The notes under the pieces were generated by a model that was not told where the DNA came from, did not search any database, and saw only the letters and a list, made by a program, of their open reading frames with translations. From Methylobacterium aerolatum (GTDB lineage Bacteria > Pseudomonadota > Alphaproteobacteria > Rhizobiales > Beijerinckiaceae), in assembly GCF_022179085.1 (NCBI RefSeq), contig NZ_BPQE01000031.1:90740-154739 (forward strand): a DNA stretch of 64,000 bases, written 5' to 3'. The translations under genes and the position numbers were made by a program. Of this stretch, positions 27,161 to 35,792 are shown piece after piece. Every line of letters starts with the position of its first letter. Position 1 is the stretch's first letter.

Positions 27161-27874
27161 ATGCGGCCTTCGAACCGCGCCGCCGACGCCCTGCGGCCCG
27201 TGACCCTTGAGCGCGCCGTGGCGCGCTACGCCGAGGGCTCGTGCCTCGTGAGCTTCGGCAACACCAAGGTGCTGTGCACGGCCTCCCTGGAGGAGCGCGG
27301 ACCGCCGTGGCTGCGCGGCTCCGGCAAGGGCTGGGTCACGGCCGAGTACTCCATGCTGCCCCGGGCGACCCATTCGCGCACCCGGCGCGAGGTCTCCTCC
27401 GGCAAGCCCTCCGGCCGCACGCAGGAGATTCAGCGCCTCATCGGCCGCAGCCTGAGGGCCGTAACCAACCTGTCCGCCATCGGCGAGAAGCAGATCACGG
27501 TGGATTGCGACGTGATCCAGGCCGATGGCGGCACCCGGACGGCGGCCATCACCGGCGCCTGGGTGGCCCTGCACGAGTGCTTCGCCTGGATGCACGCCCG
27601 CTCGATGATCTCCGTCGATCCCCTGCGCGACCACGTCGCCGCCGTGTCCTGCGGCATCTACAAGGGCGTGCCCGTCCTCGACCTCGAATACGAGGAGGAT
27701 TCGGCCGCCGACACGGATGCCAACTTCGTCCTCACCGGCAAGGGCGGCATCGTCGAGGTGCAGGGCACCGCCGAGATGGAACCCTTCTCCGAGGCGCAGC
27801 TCCTCGAACTCCTCGGCCTCGCCCGCGGCGGGATCGAGCGCCTCGTCGCCCTGCAGAAGGAGGCCATCGCGTGA
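27161..27874 (+). CDS. rph: Ribonuclease PH
   Basis: 237-residue phosphorolytic 3'-5' exoribonuclease that trims tRNA precursors. The N-terminus is [20 protein letters not shown]. Key parts are [30 protein letters not shown] (split here as [15 protein letters not shown] and [12 protein letters not shown]), [16 protein letters not shown] with the phosphate-binding arginines, and [19 protein letters not shown] with the catalytic Asp pair. AAGGGGCC lies upstream of ATG. Its stop overlaps the rdgB start (GTGA), so the two are translationally coupled. Confidence 0.97.
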   Translation: MRPSNRAADALRPVTLERAVARYAEGSCLVSFGNTKVLCTASLEERGPPWLRGSGKGWVTAEYSMLPRATHSRTRREVSSGKPSGRTQEIQRLIGRSLRAVTNLSAIGEKQITVDCDVIQADGGTRTAAITGAWVALHECFAWMHARSMISVDPLRDHVAAVSCGIYKGVPVLDLEYEEDSAADTDANFVLTGKGGIVEVQGTAEMEPFSEAQLLELLGLARGGIERLVALQKEAIA

Positions 27875-28494
27875 GGCGCCGTCTGACGGGCAAGGTGGTC
27901 ATCGCCACCCACAATGCCGGCAAGCTCGCCGAGATGCGCGATCTCCTCGCGCCCTTCGGCATCGAGGCGGTGTCGGCCGGCGAACTCGGCCTGCCGGAGC
28001 CCGACGAGACCGGCACGATGTTCTCCGAGAACGCGGCGATCAAGGCCCACGCCGCCGCGCAGGCCACTGGTCTGCCGGCCTTCGCCGACGATTCCGGCCT
28101 CTGCGTCGATGCCCTGGACGGGGCCCCGGGCATCTTCTCCGCCCGCTGGGCCGGGCCGGACAAGGATTTCTCCGGCGCGATGGCCCGGATCTTTTCCGAA
28201 CTCGCCGAGCGCGGGGCAGAGAACCGCCGTGCGCATTTCGTCTCGGCCCTGATGCTCGCTTGGCCCGACGGTCATACCGAGCTGTTCGAGGGCCGGGTCT
28301 TCGGCGAGGTGGTGGAGCCGCGCGGCGACGCGGGCTTCGGCTACGACCCGCTGTTCCAGCCGGAGGGTCACACCCGGACCTTTGGCGAGATGACCGCGCA
28401 GGAGAAGCACGGCGTCGATTGGCAGAAGGGGACCGGCCTCTCCCACCGTGCCCGGGCCTTCGTCCTCCTGGCACGGGAATGCCTCGTGCAGTGA
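27871..28494 (+). CDS. rdgB: Non-canonical purine NTP pyrophosphatase (RdgB/HAM1)
   Basis: 207 residues from GTG at 27871, overlapping the rph stop by 4 nt. It hydrolyses dITP, ITP and XTP to keep them out of nucleic acid. Family motifs are [18 protein letters not shown] at the N-terminus, [17 protein letters not shown] in the middle, and [20 protein letters not shown] with SHRARAF at the end. The last three codons (Val-Gln-stop and the preceding bases) lie inside family A repeat copy 2, so the repeat supplies the stop codon and the extreme C-terminus. hemW follows. Confidence 0.96.
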   Translation: MRRRLTGKVVIATHNAGKLAEMRDLLAPFGIEAVSAGELGLPEPDETGTMFSENAAIKAHAAAQATGLPAFADDSGLCVDALDGAPGIFSARWAGPDKDFSGAMARIFSELAERGAENRRAHFVSALMLAWPDGHTELFEGRVFGEVVEPRGDAGFGYDPLFQPEGHTRTFGEMTAQEKHGVDWQKGTGLSHRARAFVLLARECLVQ

Positions 28495-28584
28495 CGCACT
28501 CACGTCGTTCATGCGTGTCTGCACTCGCTCATTGGTATTGCATCGATCCAGTCTCGGCTGACGCCGCCGACTGGATCGATGCAC
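28486..28584 (+). repeat. Family A palindromic repeat, copy 2 (overlaps rdgB stop)
   Basis: Begins GTGCAGTGACGCACTCACGT and ends CTGGATCGATGCAC. Its first nine bases, GTG CAG TGA, are the last codons of rdgB. As in copy 1, the first 39 bp can fold as GTGCAG...CTGCAC, and the second half as GCATCGATCCAG with CTGGATCGATGC. It lies between rdgB and hemW without breaking their order. Confidence 0.88.
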
Positions 28585-28635
28585 CGGAGCCAGCCTGACG
28601 GTGTGACGGCGAAGCCGGTCTGCTAAACCCCCGTG

Positions 28636-29811
28636 ATGACGCCCCCTGTTCCCGACCACCCCACCCGCGATGCGGGTTTCGGCGTGTACCTCCACTGGCC
28701 GTTCTGCGCGGCGAAGTGCCCGTATTGCGACTTCAACAGCCATGTCCGCCACGCCGGCGTGGACGAGGCGCGCTTCCTCGCCGCCTTCCGGGCGGAGATT
28801 GCGCACGTGGCCGCCCGCGTGCCGGGCCGTGAGGTCACGAGCATCTTCCTCGGCGGCGGCACGCCCTCGCTGATGCGGCCGGAGACGGTGGCGGGGCTGC
28901 TCGATGCCGTCGCCCGCCACTGGAACGTCGTGCCCGGCGCGGAGGTGACGCTGGAGGCCAACCCGTCGAGCGTCGAGGCGGGACGCTTCCGGGGCTACCG
29001 GGATGCCGGGGTGAACCGCGTCTCCCTCGGCGTGCAGGCGCTGGACGACGCCTCGCTGAAGACCCTCGGCCGCTTGCACAACGCGGAGGAGGCCTTCACC
29101 GCCATCCGCATCGCCCAATCCACCTTCGCCCGAACCTCCTTCGATCTGATCTACGCCCGGCCCGGCCAGAGCCCCGCCGCGTGGCGGGGCGAGTTGCGCG
29201 AGGCGATCGACCGCGCTGCCGAGCACCTCTCGCTCTACCAACTCACCATCGAGCCGGGCACGCCCTTCTTCGGTCTCGCGGCCGCCGGCAAGCTTGCCAC
29301 GCCCGACGAGGAAACCGGCCGCGCCCTCTACGACGTCACGCAGGAGGTCTGCGATGCGGCCGGGCTTCCGGCCTACGAGATCTCGAACCACGCGAGGCCG
29401 GGGGCGGAGGCCCGCCACAACCTGCTGTACTGGCGTTACGGCGAGTATGCCGGCATCGGGCCGGGCGCGCATGGACGGCTGGTGACGGCGGAGGGCCGCC
29501 TCGGAACCGTCACGGAGCGAGGGCCGGAAGCGTGGCTCGGCCAGGTCGAGGCGCGGGGCCACGGCATCGCCGAGACCGAGACCATCGATCCCGGATCGCA
29601 GGCCGACGAGTTTCTGGTGATGGGCCTCCGCCTGACGGAGGGGATCGATCCCGCCCGCTACGCCGCACTCAAGGGCCGTCCCCTCGATGCCGGACGGATC
29701 GCCACGCTGATGGAGGACGGCTTGCTCGCCCGTCGCGAGGACGGCCGCATCGCCGCCACAGCGGCGGGCGCGCCGGTGCTCAACGCGCTGGTGGCGGAAC
29801 TGGCGAAGTAG
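28636..29811 (+). CDS. hemW: HemW radical-SAM heme chaperone
   Basis: 391 residues from ATG at 28636, with an in-frame GTG three bases earlier. Radical SAM cluster motif CAAKCPYCDFNSH (CxxxCxxC, with the extra residue pattern of the HemN/HemW group), LGGGTPSLM for SAM binding, and the HemW motif ARHNLLYWRYGEYAGIGPGA. Lacking the HemN-specific N-terminal residues, it is a heme-binding chaperone rather than coproporphyrinogen dehydrogenase, as is usual downstream of rdgB. It may insert heme into respiratory proteins. Confidence 0.93.
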   Translation: MTPPVPDHPTRDAGFGVYLHWPFCAAKCPYCDFNSHVRHAGVDEARFLAAFRAEIAHVAARVPGREVTSIFLGGGTPSLMRPETVAGLLDAVARHWNVVPGAEVTLEANPSSVEAGRFRGYRDAGVNRVSLGVQALDDASLKTLGRLHNAEEAFTAIRIAQSTFARTSFDLIYARPGQSPAAWRGELREAIDRAAEHLSLYQLTIEPGTPFFGLAAAGKLATPDEETGRALYDVTQEVCDAAGLPAYEISNHARPGAEARHNLLYWRYGEYAGIGPGAHGRLVTAEGRLGTVTERGPEAWLGQVEARGHGIAETETIDPGSQADEFLVMGLRLTEGIDPARYAALKGRPLDAGRIATLMEDGLLARREDGRIAATAAGAPVLNALVAELAK

Positions 29812-29904
29812 CCGAAAGGATCACTGCGTCCCGTTCACCCGCCCAGACACCCGTGAAGCCCTCTTGGTCCCAGACGAGCGCGTCCTGTTGGGACGTCGCC
29901 CGTG

Positions 29905-29935
29905 CCTGGATTGCTTCGCGTTGCTCGCGATGACG
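29905..29935 (-). repeat. Family B repeat, copy 2 (one arm only)
   Basis: CTGGATTGCTTCGCGTTGCTCGCGATGACG matches the right arm of copy 1; the left arm is missing. It lies between the convergent hemW and L,D-transpeptidase genes, so it may act in the terminator region. Confidence 0.7.
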
Positions 29936-29943
29936 GCTCTTGC

Positions 29944-30897
29944 CTAGTTCAGCACCACGACCTTGGCGCCGACATTCACCCGGCTGAACAGGTCGATGGC
30001 GTCCTGATTGATCATGCGGATGCAGCCCGAGGACACGCTCTTGCCGATGGAGAAGGGCTCCAGCGTGCCGTGGATACGGAACAGCGTGTCCTTGTTGCCC
30101 TGCCACAGGTACATGGCGCGGGCGCCGAGCGGGTTGCGCAGGCCGCCGGAGACACCCAGGCCGCTCTGAAGCTTGTCGACTTCGCCGGCGAGCTTCGGGC
30201 TGCGGGCGATCATTTCCTTCGGCGGGTACCAATCCGGCCACGCCTGCTTGGAGTTCACGGTCGCGGTGCCGGACCACGAAAAGCCCTGCTTGCCCACGCC
30301 GACGCCGTAGCGGCGGGCGCGGCCGCCCTCCTGCACCAGGGTGAGCTGGTGGGCGCGCGGGTCCACGATGATCGTGCCCGGCTCGTAGGGGCCGTTATAG
30401 GCGATCTCCTGGCGGAGATAGGCCGGGTTCATGCGCTTGTAGTCGAAGGCGCGGACCGGGAAGACGTCGTCCTCGATCGGGCCATAAGCCTTGGCGTAGT
30501 CGATCGGGCCGTTGTCGGGCACCCGCAGCACGGCCTTCGCCTTGGCGGCCTCGATGGGCGACAGGGCGGGATCGCCCGAGGCCTCGGGCTGCACCAGGGC
30601 GGCCTGCCGGGCCGGCGGGGCTTGCGTCACCGGCGCGGGGACCGGCTGGGCCGCCGGCGCGGAGACGGCGGGCTGCCGGTCGAACACGGCGCGGCCGAAC
30701 TCCATGCGGCCGGTATAGGGAATGTAGCGGTCGCCCCGGCGGATGTAGAAGGCGCCGTTCTGATCCTGGTAGAGCCGGTCGGCGTCGGCATCCGCGCGGG
30801 GATCGACGAGGGCGGAGCGGCCCTGGGCCAGGGCGGGGGCGGCCGCCGTGCAGACGGCGAAGCCGGCGAGCAGGAGGATGCGGATCGGGGCGGACAT
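29944..30897 (-). CDS. L,D-transpeptidase (YkuD/ErfK family)
   Basis: 317 residues from ATG at 30897, with signal peptide MSAPIRILLLAGFAVCTAAAPALAQ. The enzyme makes 3-3 peptidoglycan cross-links or links outer-membrane proteins to peptidoglycan in the periplasm. The C-terminal YkuD domain (about residues 170-317) has IIVDPRAHQLTLVQEGGRAR, the catalytic His in FRIHGTLEPFSIG and Cys in SVSSGCIRMINQD. A Pro/Ala-rich linker (AAQPVPAPVTQAPPARQAAL) separates it from the N-terminal part, which contains FYIRRGDRYIPYTGRMEFG. Such enzymes are numerous in Rhizobiales, and this one has no special partner nearby. Confidence 0.93.
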   Translation of the reverse strand: MSAPIRILLLAGFAVCTAAAPALAQGRSALVDPRADADADRLYQDQNGAFYIRRGDRYIPYTGRMEFGRAVFDRQPAVSAPAAQPVPAPVTQAPPARQAALVQPEASGDPALSPIEAAKAKAVLRVPDNGPIDYAKAYGPIEDDVFPVRAFDYKRMNPAYLRQEIAYNGPYEPGTIIVDPRAHQLTLVQEGGRARRYGVGVGKQGFSWSGTATVNSKQAWPDWYPPKEMIARSPKLAGEVDKLQSGLGVSGGLRNPLGARAMYLWQGNKDTLFRIHGTLEPFSIGKSVSSGCIRMINQDAIDLFSRVNVGAKVVVLN

Positions 30898-31464
30898 CGT
30901 CGGACTTTCCTGGACAAGCGGAGGGGGATCGCGGCCGGCGTGCGAGGACTGCGCGGGGTCGGCGATCATGCCAAGCTTCCCCGTGGCTTACGAAATCCCC
31001 CGTCCCTCGCCAAGCGCGATCCGGGCCACAGGTCCCCTCCCCCGCGCCGTTCGCAGGGCTTTCGTCGCCACCTGTGGCGTCACTGCCGCAAGTTGAGGGG
31101 CAGCGCCCGTTCCTGCGGCAAAGCCTGCCCGCACGGAGGGCATGTCGCGATCAGGGGCCTCCGTCGGCATTGCGATCCACGCGAAGCAATCCGGGGATGC
31201 GCCACGCCCTGACAGGATCTGCCTTCCTCGATTGCGTGTCTGCATGCGCGAAGACGGGGCGGAAACTTCGCAGGGCGCCTCGCCGCGCGTCTCCTCGATC
31301 CGGCGTCGAGACAAGGCTGGCACGGCTTTCGCTAGGCCTCGTCTGCCGCCCTCCGAGAGCGGCATGCGGGGCAACGGCGCCCCGCGCAGCGGACGGTGTG
31401 AGTCCGGACCCCCCGGCATGTGCGGCCGCGTGACGGCCTGCAAACTCTGACGAGCACCTCGACC
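30898..31464. other. Intergenic region with a partial repeat
   Basis: 567 bp between the divergent L,D-transpeptidase and nitrate-transporter genes. It holds a left-arm remnant of family B at 31168-31197 (CATTGCGATCCACGCGAAGC). Open frames here are short or antisense and match no protein I recognise. Both divergent promoters should lie here, but no convincing -35/-10 pair could be picked by eye. Confidence 0.45.
31168..31197 (+). repeat. Family B repeat, copy 3 (one arm, degenerate)
   Basis: CATTGCGATCCACGCGAAGC followed by AATCCGGGG matches the left arm of copy 1 with a few changes; no right arm was found nearby. Confidence 0.55.
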
Positions 31465-32715
31465 ATGGCCAGCTTCAAGACCGTGATGAAGTCGGGTCAC
31501 CCCCCGACATTGTTCGCTGCCTTTCTTTACTTCGATTTCTGCTTCGCGATCTGGGTGCTCAACGGCGCCATGGGCCCGTTCATCACCGAGACCTACAAGC
31601 TCACCCCGGCGCAGACCGGCTTCATGATCTCGCTGCCGATCCTCGCGGGCGCCATCATGCGCTTCCCGCTCGGCGTGCTCGCCCAGTATATCGGCCGCAA
31701 GAACGCCGCGCTGACCGAGATGGGCATCATCGTCCTGGCCATGGCCTACGGCTTCTTCTTCGTGTCCTCCTACAACGACGTGCTCGCCATGGGCGTGCTG
31801 CTCGGCATCGCGGGCGCCTCCTTCGGCGTGGCCCTCTCCCTCGGCTCTGGCTGGTTCCCGCCGGAGCACAAGGGCCTCGCCATGGGCATCGCCGGGGCGG
31901 GCAATTCCGGCACCGTGCTCGCCGTGCTGTTCGCTCCGCCGCTGGCGCAGATCTACGGCTGGCAGGCCGTGTACGGTTTCGCGGGCGTCGTGATGCTGCT
32001 CCCCATCGCGGTGATGATCCTGCTGGCGAAGGAGCCGCCGGATTGCCACGACCAGACCTTCAAGCAGCATGTCTCCTGCTTGTTCACGAAGGACGGCTGG
32101 GCCTTCTCGCTGATCTACGTGATCACCTTCGGCGGCTTCATCGGCCTCTCGAACTTCCTGCCGACCTTCTTCTACGAGCAGTTCGCGGTGACCAAGGTCG
32201 AGGCCGGGCGCCTGACCATGCTGGCAGCGCTGATGGGCTCCGGCATCCGCATCGTCGGCGGTTACTTCGCCGACAAGCTCGGCGGCGTGGCGGTGCTGTC
32301 GGTGGTGCTGCTGGCGGCAGTGGCGGCCTTCCTCGGCCTGACGGCGACGCCGTCCCTCGCGGCCACGACGATCCTGTTCATGTTCTGCTTCGCGGCGCTC
32401 GGCGCGGGCAACGGCGCGCTGTTCCAGCTGGTGCCCCTGCGCTGGCCCACCAACACGGCGGTGGCCGGCTCGATGATCGGCGAGGTCGGCGCGCTCGGCG
32501 GCGCGATCCTGCCGAACGTGATGGGCCTCTCGAAGCAATACACCGGTCACTTCGCCACCGGCTTCGTGATCTACGCGGCTTTCGCCGCCATCGTGCTCGG
32601 CTGCCTCTTCCTGTGGCAGCGGAACTGGGTCGGCAGCTGGGTCGGCCCGCGCGGCAAGGCCCTTACCGCTCCGGCCGAGGTCGAGACGGGCAAGCTGCAT
32701 CCCGCCACGGTGTGA
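31465..32715 (+). CDS. MFS transporter, nitrate/nitrite (NarK/NasA)-like
   Basis: 416 residues from ATG at 31465. Twelve-helix transporter of the nitrate/nitrite porter branch: FDFCFAIWVLNGAMGPFI in helix 1, FPLGVLAQYIGRKNAALTEM in loop 2-3, and the glycine-rich nitrate-signature-like stretches GIAGAGNSGTVLAVLF and FCFAALGAGNGALFQLVPLRW. It probably imports nitrate or exports nitrite. No nitrate or nitrite reductase gene lies nearby, so the function is inferred from family likeness only. The CDS is followed by a gene-free 424 bp. Confidence 0.82.
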   Translation: MASFKTVMKSGHPPTLFAAFLYFDFCFAIWVLNGAMGPFITETYKLTPAQTGFMISLPILAGAIMRFPLGVLAQYIGRKNAALTEMGIIVLAMAYGFFFVSSYNDVLAMGVLLGIAGASFGVALSLGSGWFPPEHKGLAMGIAGAGNSGTVLAVLFAPPLAQIYGWQAVYGFAGVVMLLPIAVMILLAKEPPDCHDQTFKQHVSCLFTKDGWAFSLIYVITFGGFIGLSNFLPTFFYEQFAVTKVEAGRLTMLAALMGSGIRIVGGYFADKLGGVAVLSVVLLAAVAAFLGLTATPSLAATTILFMFCFAALGAGNGALFQLVPLRWPTNTAVAGSMIGEVGALGGAILPNVMGLSKQYTGHFATGFVIYAAFAAIVLGCLFLWQRNWVGSWVGPRGKALTAPAEVETGKLHPATV

Positions 32716-33139
32716 GGGCTTTTCAGACGTGATCGACCGGATGGGGGCCCCGTGGCCCCCATTCGCATGTCTGGCGCTCCCAACCACGTTCGCGATCGGC
32801 GCGCGGCCTGGACCCCGATCGAGGACCGTGCGGGACATTCGCAAAATCCCGACCGTGGTTGCTTCGGCCCGCGCTCGCACCGACGCCGAGGGGGCCGACC
32901 GACCCGGCAAGACCCCCGCATCCCTGGACACGTCTTCGCATCGTTCGCGGTGACCTTCGGGGCGGGACGTGCCCTCACCTCGTCTCGGCCCGCGACGATG
33001 CCGAGGCATGGACCGAGAATGGCGGTTGCCAACGCCGCCGCGACCCGTTTGAATAACGTATTAGAAACGGCGGCCCGCACGGACGGAGTCGCCACGGCGC
33101 AGGCGCTCCGGGGCCTGGGTCGCTCGGGAGGGACGGGCG
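32716..33139. other. Intergenic region, no gene seen
   Basis: 424 bp upstream of the MFS-CoA-transferase-crotonase cassette. The frames that cross it are extensions of antisense shadows. The sequence near 33035-33070 (GACCCGTTTGAATAACGTAT) is AT-richer than the rest and could hold the promoter of the cassette. No regulator gene is present. Confidence 0.4.
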
Positions 33140-34432
33140 ATGATGAAGCGCGTGAGCGCCACGAACGGCGTGCTCGGCCTGCTCTGCCTGATGTATTTCA
33201 TCACCTACCTCGACAGGGTGAACCTGGCGACGGCCGGCACGGTGATGATGGCCGACCTCGGGATGTCCAAGACCGAGTTCGGGCTGATGCTCTCGGCCTT
33301 CGCCTATCCCTACGCGATCTTCCAGGTGATCGGCGGCTCGGTCGGCGACCGGTTCGGCGCCAGGCGGACGCTCATGGTCTGCGGCCTCATCTGGGCGGCC
33401 GCGACGGTGTTGACCGGCTTCGTCGGCGGTCTCGTGAGCCTGTTCCTGGCCCGCGTACTCCTCGGCTTCGGCGAGGGCGCCACCTTCCCGACGGCCACGC
33501 GCGCGATGCAGAACTGGACGGCGCCGGGCAAGCGCGGTTTCGCCCAGGGCATCACCCACGCCTTCGCCCGCTTCGGCAACGCGGTCGCGCCGCCCATCGT
33601 GGCCTTCCTGATCTACCATTTCGGCTGGCGGGTGAGCTTCTATGTGCTCGGCGGCGTGAGCTTCGTCTGGGTGATCGTGTGGTACGCCTACTTCCGCGAC
33701 GACCCTTCGGAGCACGCCCGCATCACGCAGGCCGAACTCGACACCCTGCCCCCGCCGCGCAAGGTCGGCGCCAAGCAGACCGTGCCGTGGGGCGCCCTCA
33801 CCCGCCGGATGCTGCCGGTCTCGATCACCTATTTCTGCTACGGCTGGACCCTGTGGCTGTTCCTCGGCTGGCTGCCGACCTTCTTCAAGGAGAGCTACGG
33901 GCTCGACCTGAAGAACTCCGCGCTCTTCGCCTCCGGGGTCTTCTTCGCCGGCGTGGTCGGCGACACGGTGGGCGGTCTCCTGAGCGACGCCATCGGCCAC
34001 CGCACCGGCAACGTGAAGCTCGCCCGGCTCACGGTGATCGTCATCGGGTTCCTCGGCGCGGCGGCGAGCCTGACGGGCGTCTTCTTCACCAAGGACCTGA
34101 CCCTGGTGGCCCTGCTCCTGTCCTCCGGCTTCTTCTTCGCCGAGTTGGTGATCGGCCCGATCTGGTCGGTGCCCATGGACATCGCCCCGAAATACGCCGG
34201 CACTGCGAGCGGCCTGATGAATACCGGCTCGGCGCTGGCGGCGATCGTCTCGCCGATCGTCTTCGGTTTCATCGTCGACAAGACGGGCAGCTGGACGCTC
34301 CCCTTCATCGGCTCCATCGGCCTGTGCTTGCTCGGCGCCGCACTGGCCTTCACGATGCACCCGGAGCGCGAATTCGTCGATCCCCCGGAGACGGCGGCCC
34401 GGGGCGTCGCCGGCGTTCCGGCGGGGGAGTGA
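33140..34432 (+). CDS. MFS transporter, anion:cation symporter (ACS/glucarate-like) family
   Basis: 430 residues from ATG at 33140; ATG at 33143 is equivalent. Twelve-helix permease with the ACS-family opening (LCLMYFITYLDRVNLATAGT), the loop 2-3 motif GGSVGDRFGARRTLMVCGLI, and FCYGWTLWLFLGWLPTFFKE in helix 7. The family takes up organic anions such as glucarate, galactonate, 4-hydroxyphenylacetate or phthalate. The CoA-transferase gene starts 4 nt after its stop, so a carboxylate that is then activated to a CoA thioester is the likely substrate; which one is unknown. Confidence 0.88.
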   Translation: MMKRVSATNGVLGLLCLMYFITYLDRVNLATAGTVMMADLGMSKTEFGLMLSAFAYPYAIFQVIGGSVGDRFGARRTLMVCGLIWAAATVLTGFVGGLVSLFLARVLLGFGEGATFPTATRAMQNWTAPGKRGFAQGITHAFARFGNAVAPPIVAFLIYHFGWRVSFYVLGGVSFVWVIVWYAYFRDDPSEHARITQAELDTLPPPRKVGAKQTVPWGALTRRMLPVSITYFCYGWTLWLFLGWLPTFFKESYGLDLKNSALFASGVFFAGVVGDTVGGLLSDAIGHRTGNVKLARLTVIVIGFLGAAASLTGVFFTKDLTLVALLLSSGFFFAELVIGPIWSVPMDIAPKYAGTASGLMNTGSALAAIVSPIVFGFIVDKTGSWTLPFIGSIGLCLLGAALAFTMHPEREFVDPPETAARGVAGVPAGE

Positions 34433-34436
34433 GCGG

Positions 34437-35660
34437 ATGGCAGGCGACGGCGCGGGGCACGACGGCCCTCTTCAGGGGATGCGGGTCATCGAGCTCGCGC
34501 ACATCATGGCCGGCCCGGTCTGCGGGCTGATGCTGGCGGACATGGGCGCGGAGGTCATCAAGGTCGAAAAGCTGGAGGGGGACGACACCCGCCGCACCGT
34601 CCCGCCCGCCCTGGAGGGCGAGAGCGCCGCCTACATGATGATGAATCGCGGCAAGCGCGGGCTCAGCCTCGACCTGAAGGCACCCGACGGCATCGCGGTG
34701 CTGCGACGGCTCCTGTCCGGTGCGGACGCCCTGATCGAGAACTACCGGGGCGGGACGATGGAGCGCCTCGGCCTCGGCTACGAGACCCTGCGCCAGGATT
34801 TTCCCCACCTCGTCTATTGCTCGCTCTCGGGCTTCGGCCGCTCCGGCCCCTATGCCGACCGGGCGGGGTTCGATCTGGTCGCCCAGGGCATGAGCGGGCT
34901 GATGTCGGTGACAGGGGAAGGACCCGGCCGCCCGCCGATGAAGTGCGGCCCCCCGGTGACCGACATCACCGCCGGTATCCTAGCCGCCATGGGCGTGCTC
35001 GCCGCCTACACCCGCCGCCTGAAGACCGGCGAGGGACAGGTGGTGGACACCTCGCTGTTCGAGGCGGGGATCACCCACACCTACTGGCAATCGGCCATCG
35101 CCATGGCGACCGGCGTCGCCCCCGGCCCGATGGGCTCGGCCCACCCTCTCAACGCCCCCTACGAGGCGTTCGCCACCGCCGACGGCTGGATCACCATCGG
35201 CGCGGCGAACCAGAAGAACTGGACCAAACTGCTGACGGCGCTCGGAATGGAGCACCTCGCGGAGGATCCGCGCTTCGCCACCAACCGCGACCGCATGAGC
35301 CACCGCGAGGAGCTGGCCGCGACCCTCGCCCCCGCCTTCACCACACGCGGCTCGTCGGAGTGGCTGGCGCGCCTGGAGGCCGAGGGCGTGCCGGCCGGCC
35401 CCGTCCTCGACGTCGCCGCCATGCACGCCGATCCGCAGACTCTGGCGCGGGAGATGGTGGTGGAGGTCGAGCACACCCGCGTGGGCCGGATGAAGACGCT
35501 GGGCTTGCCCGTGAAGTTCTCGGCGACCCCGGGACGGGTTCACGGCGCGGCGCCGCTCCTCGGAGAGCATTCCCGTGCGATTCTCGCCGAGGCCGGATAC
35601 GATGCCGCCGCGATCGACGACCTGATCGCCCGGGGCATCGTGCGCGAGACCCTCGCCTGA
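34437..35660 (+). CDS. Class III CoA-transferase (CaiB/BaiF/Frc family)
   Basis: 407 residues from ATG at 34437, with GGGGGAG upstream. It moves CoA between carboxylic acids. Family features: MRVIELAHIMAGPVCGLMLA and DMGAEVIKVEKLEGDDTRR at the N-terminus, NRGKRGLSLDLKAPDG, YCSLSGFGRSGPYADRAGFD, and the catalytic Asp at residue 176 in PVTDITAGILAAMG. The C-terminal region (VGRMKTLGLPVKFSATPG) is also typical. It is the second gene of the transporter/CoA-transferase/crotonase set. Substrate not identifiable from sequence. Confidence 0.92.
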   Translation: MAGDGAGHDGPLQGMRVIELAHIMAGPVCGLMLADMGAEVIKVEKLEGDDTRRTVPPALEGESAAYMMMNRGKRGLSLDLKAPDGIAVLRRLLSGADALIENYRGGTMERLGLGYETLRQDFPHLVYCSLSGFGRSGPYADRAGFDLVAQGMSGLMSVTGEGPGRPPMKCGPPVTDITAGILAAMGVLAAYTRRLKTGEGQVVDTSLFEAGITHTYWQSAIAMATGVAPGPMGSAHPLNAPYEAFATADGWITIGAANQKNWTKLLTALGMEHLAEDPRFATNRDRMSHREELAATLAPAFTTRGSSEWLARLEAEGVPAGPVLDVAAMHADPQTLAREMVVEVEHTRVGRMKTLGLPVKFSATPGRVHGAAPLLGEHSRAILAEAGYDAAAIDDLIARGIVRETLA

Positions 35661-35792
35661 TCCCTGATCGCGACCCCGCGTGCCGTCCTCGATCTTCGGA
35701 TCGCGGGCGACGCGCCAGCCTTGTGTGATTGTCGCATCGTCTCGGCCGACCCGGTCTCCGGCCCGGCTGAGGATGCTCTGGCGGAGGCCCCG

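Noticed and set aside
26900-27170. CIRCE operator near hrcA
   Set aside because: No TTAGCACTC-N9-GAGTGCTAA-like inverted repeat could be found by eye in the hrcA-rph gap.
31142-31450. 102-codon plus-strand frame before the nitrate-type transporter
   Set aside because: Contains a repeat remnant, Arg/Ser/Gly-rich, no family resemblance.
30988-33009. 673-codon minus-strand frame opposite the nitrate-type transporter
   Set aside because: Rich in His/Glu/Asp/Arg as antisense of a membrane protein in high-GC DNA; no motifs.
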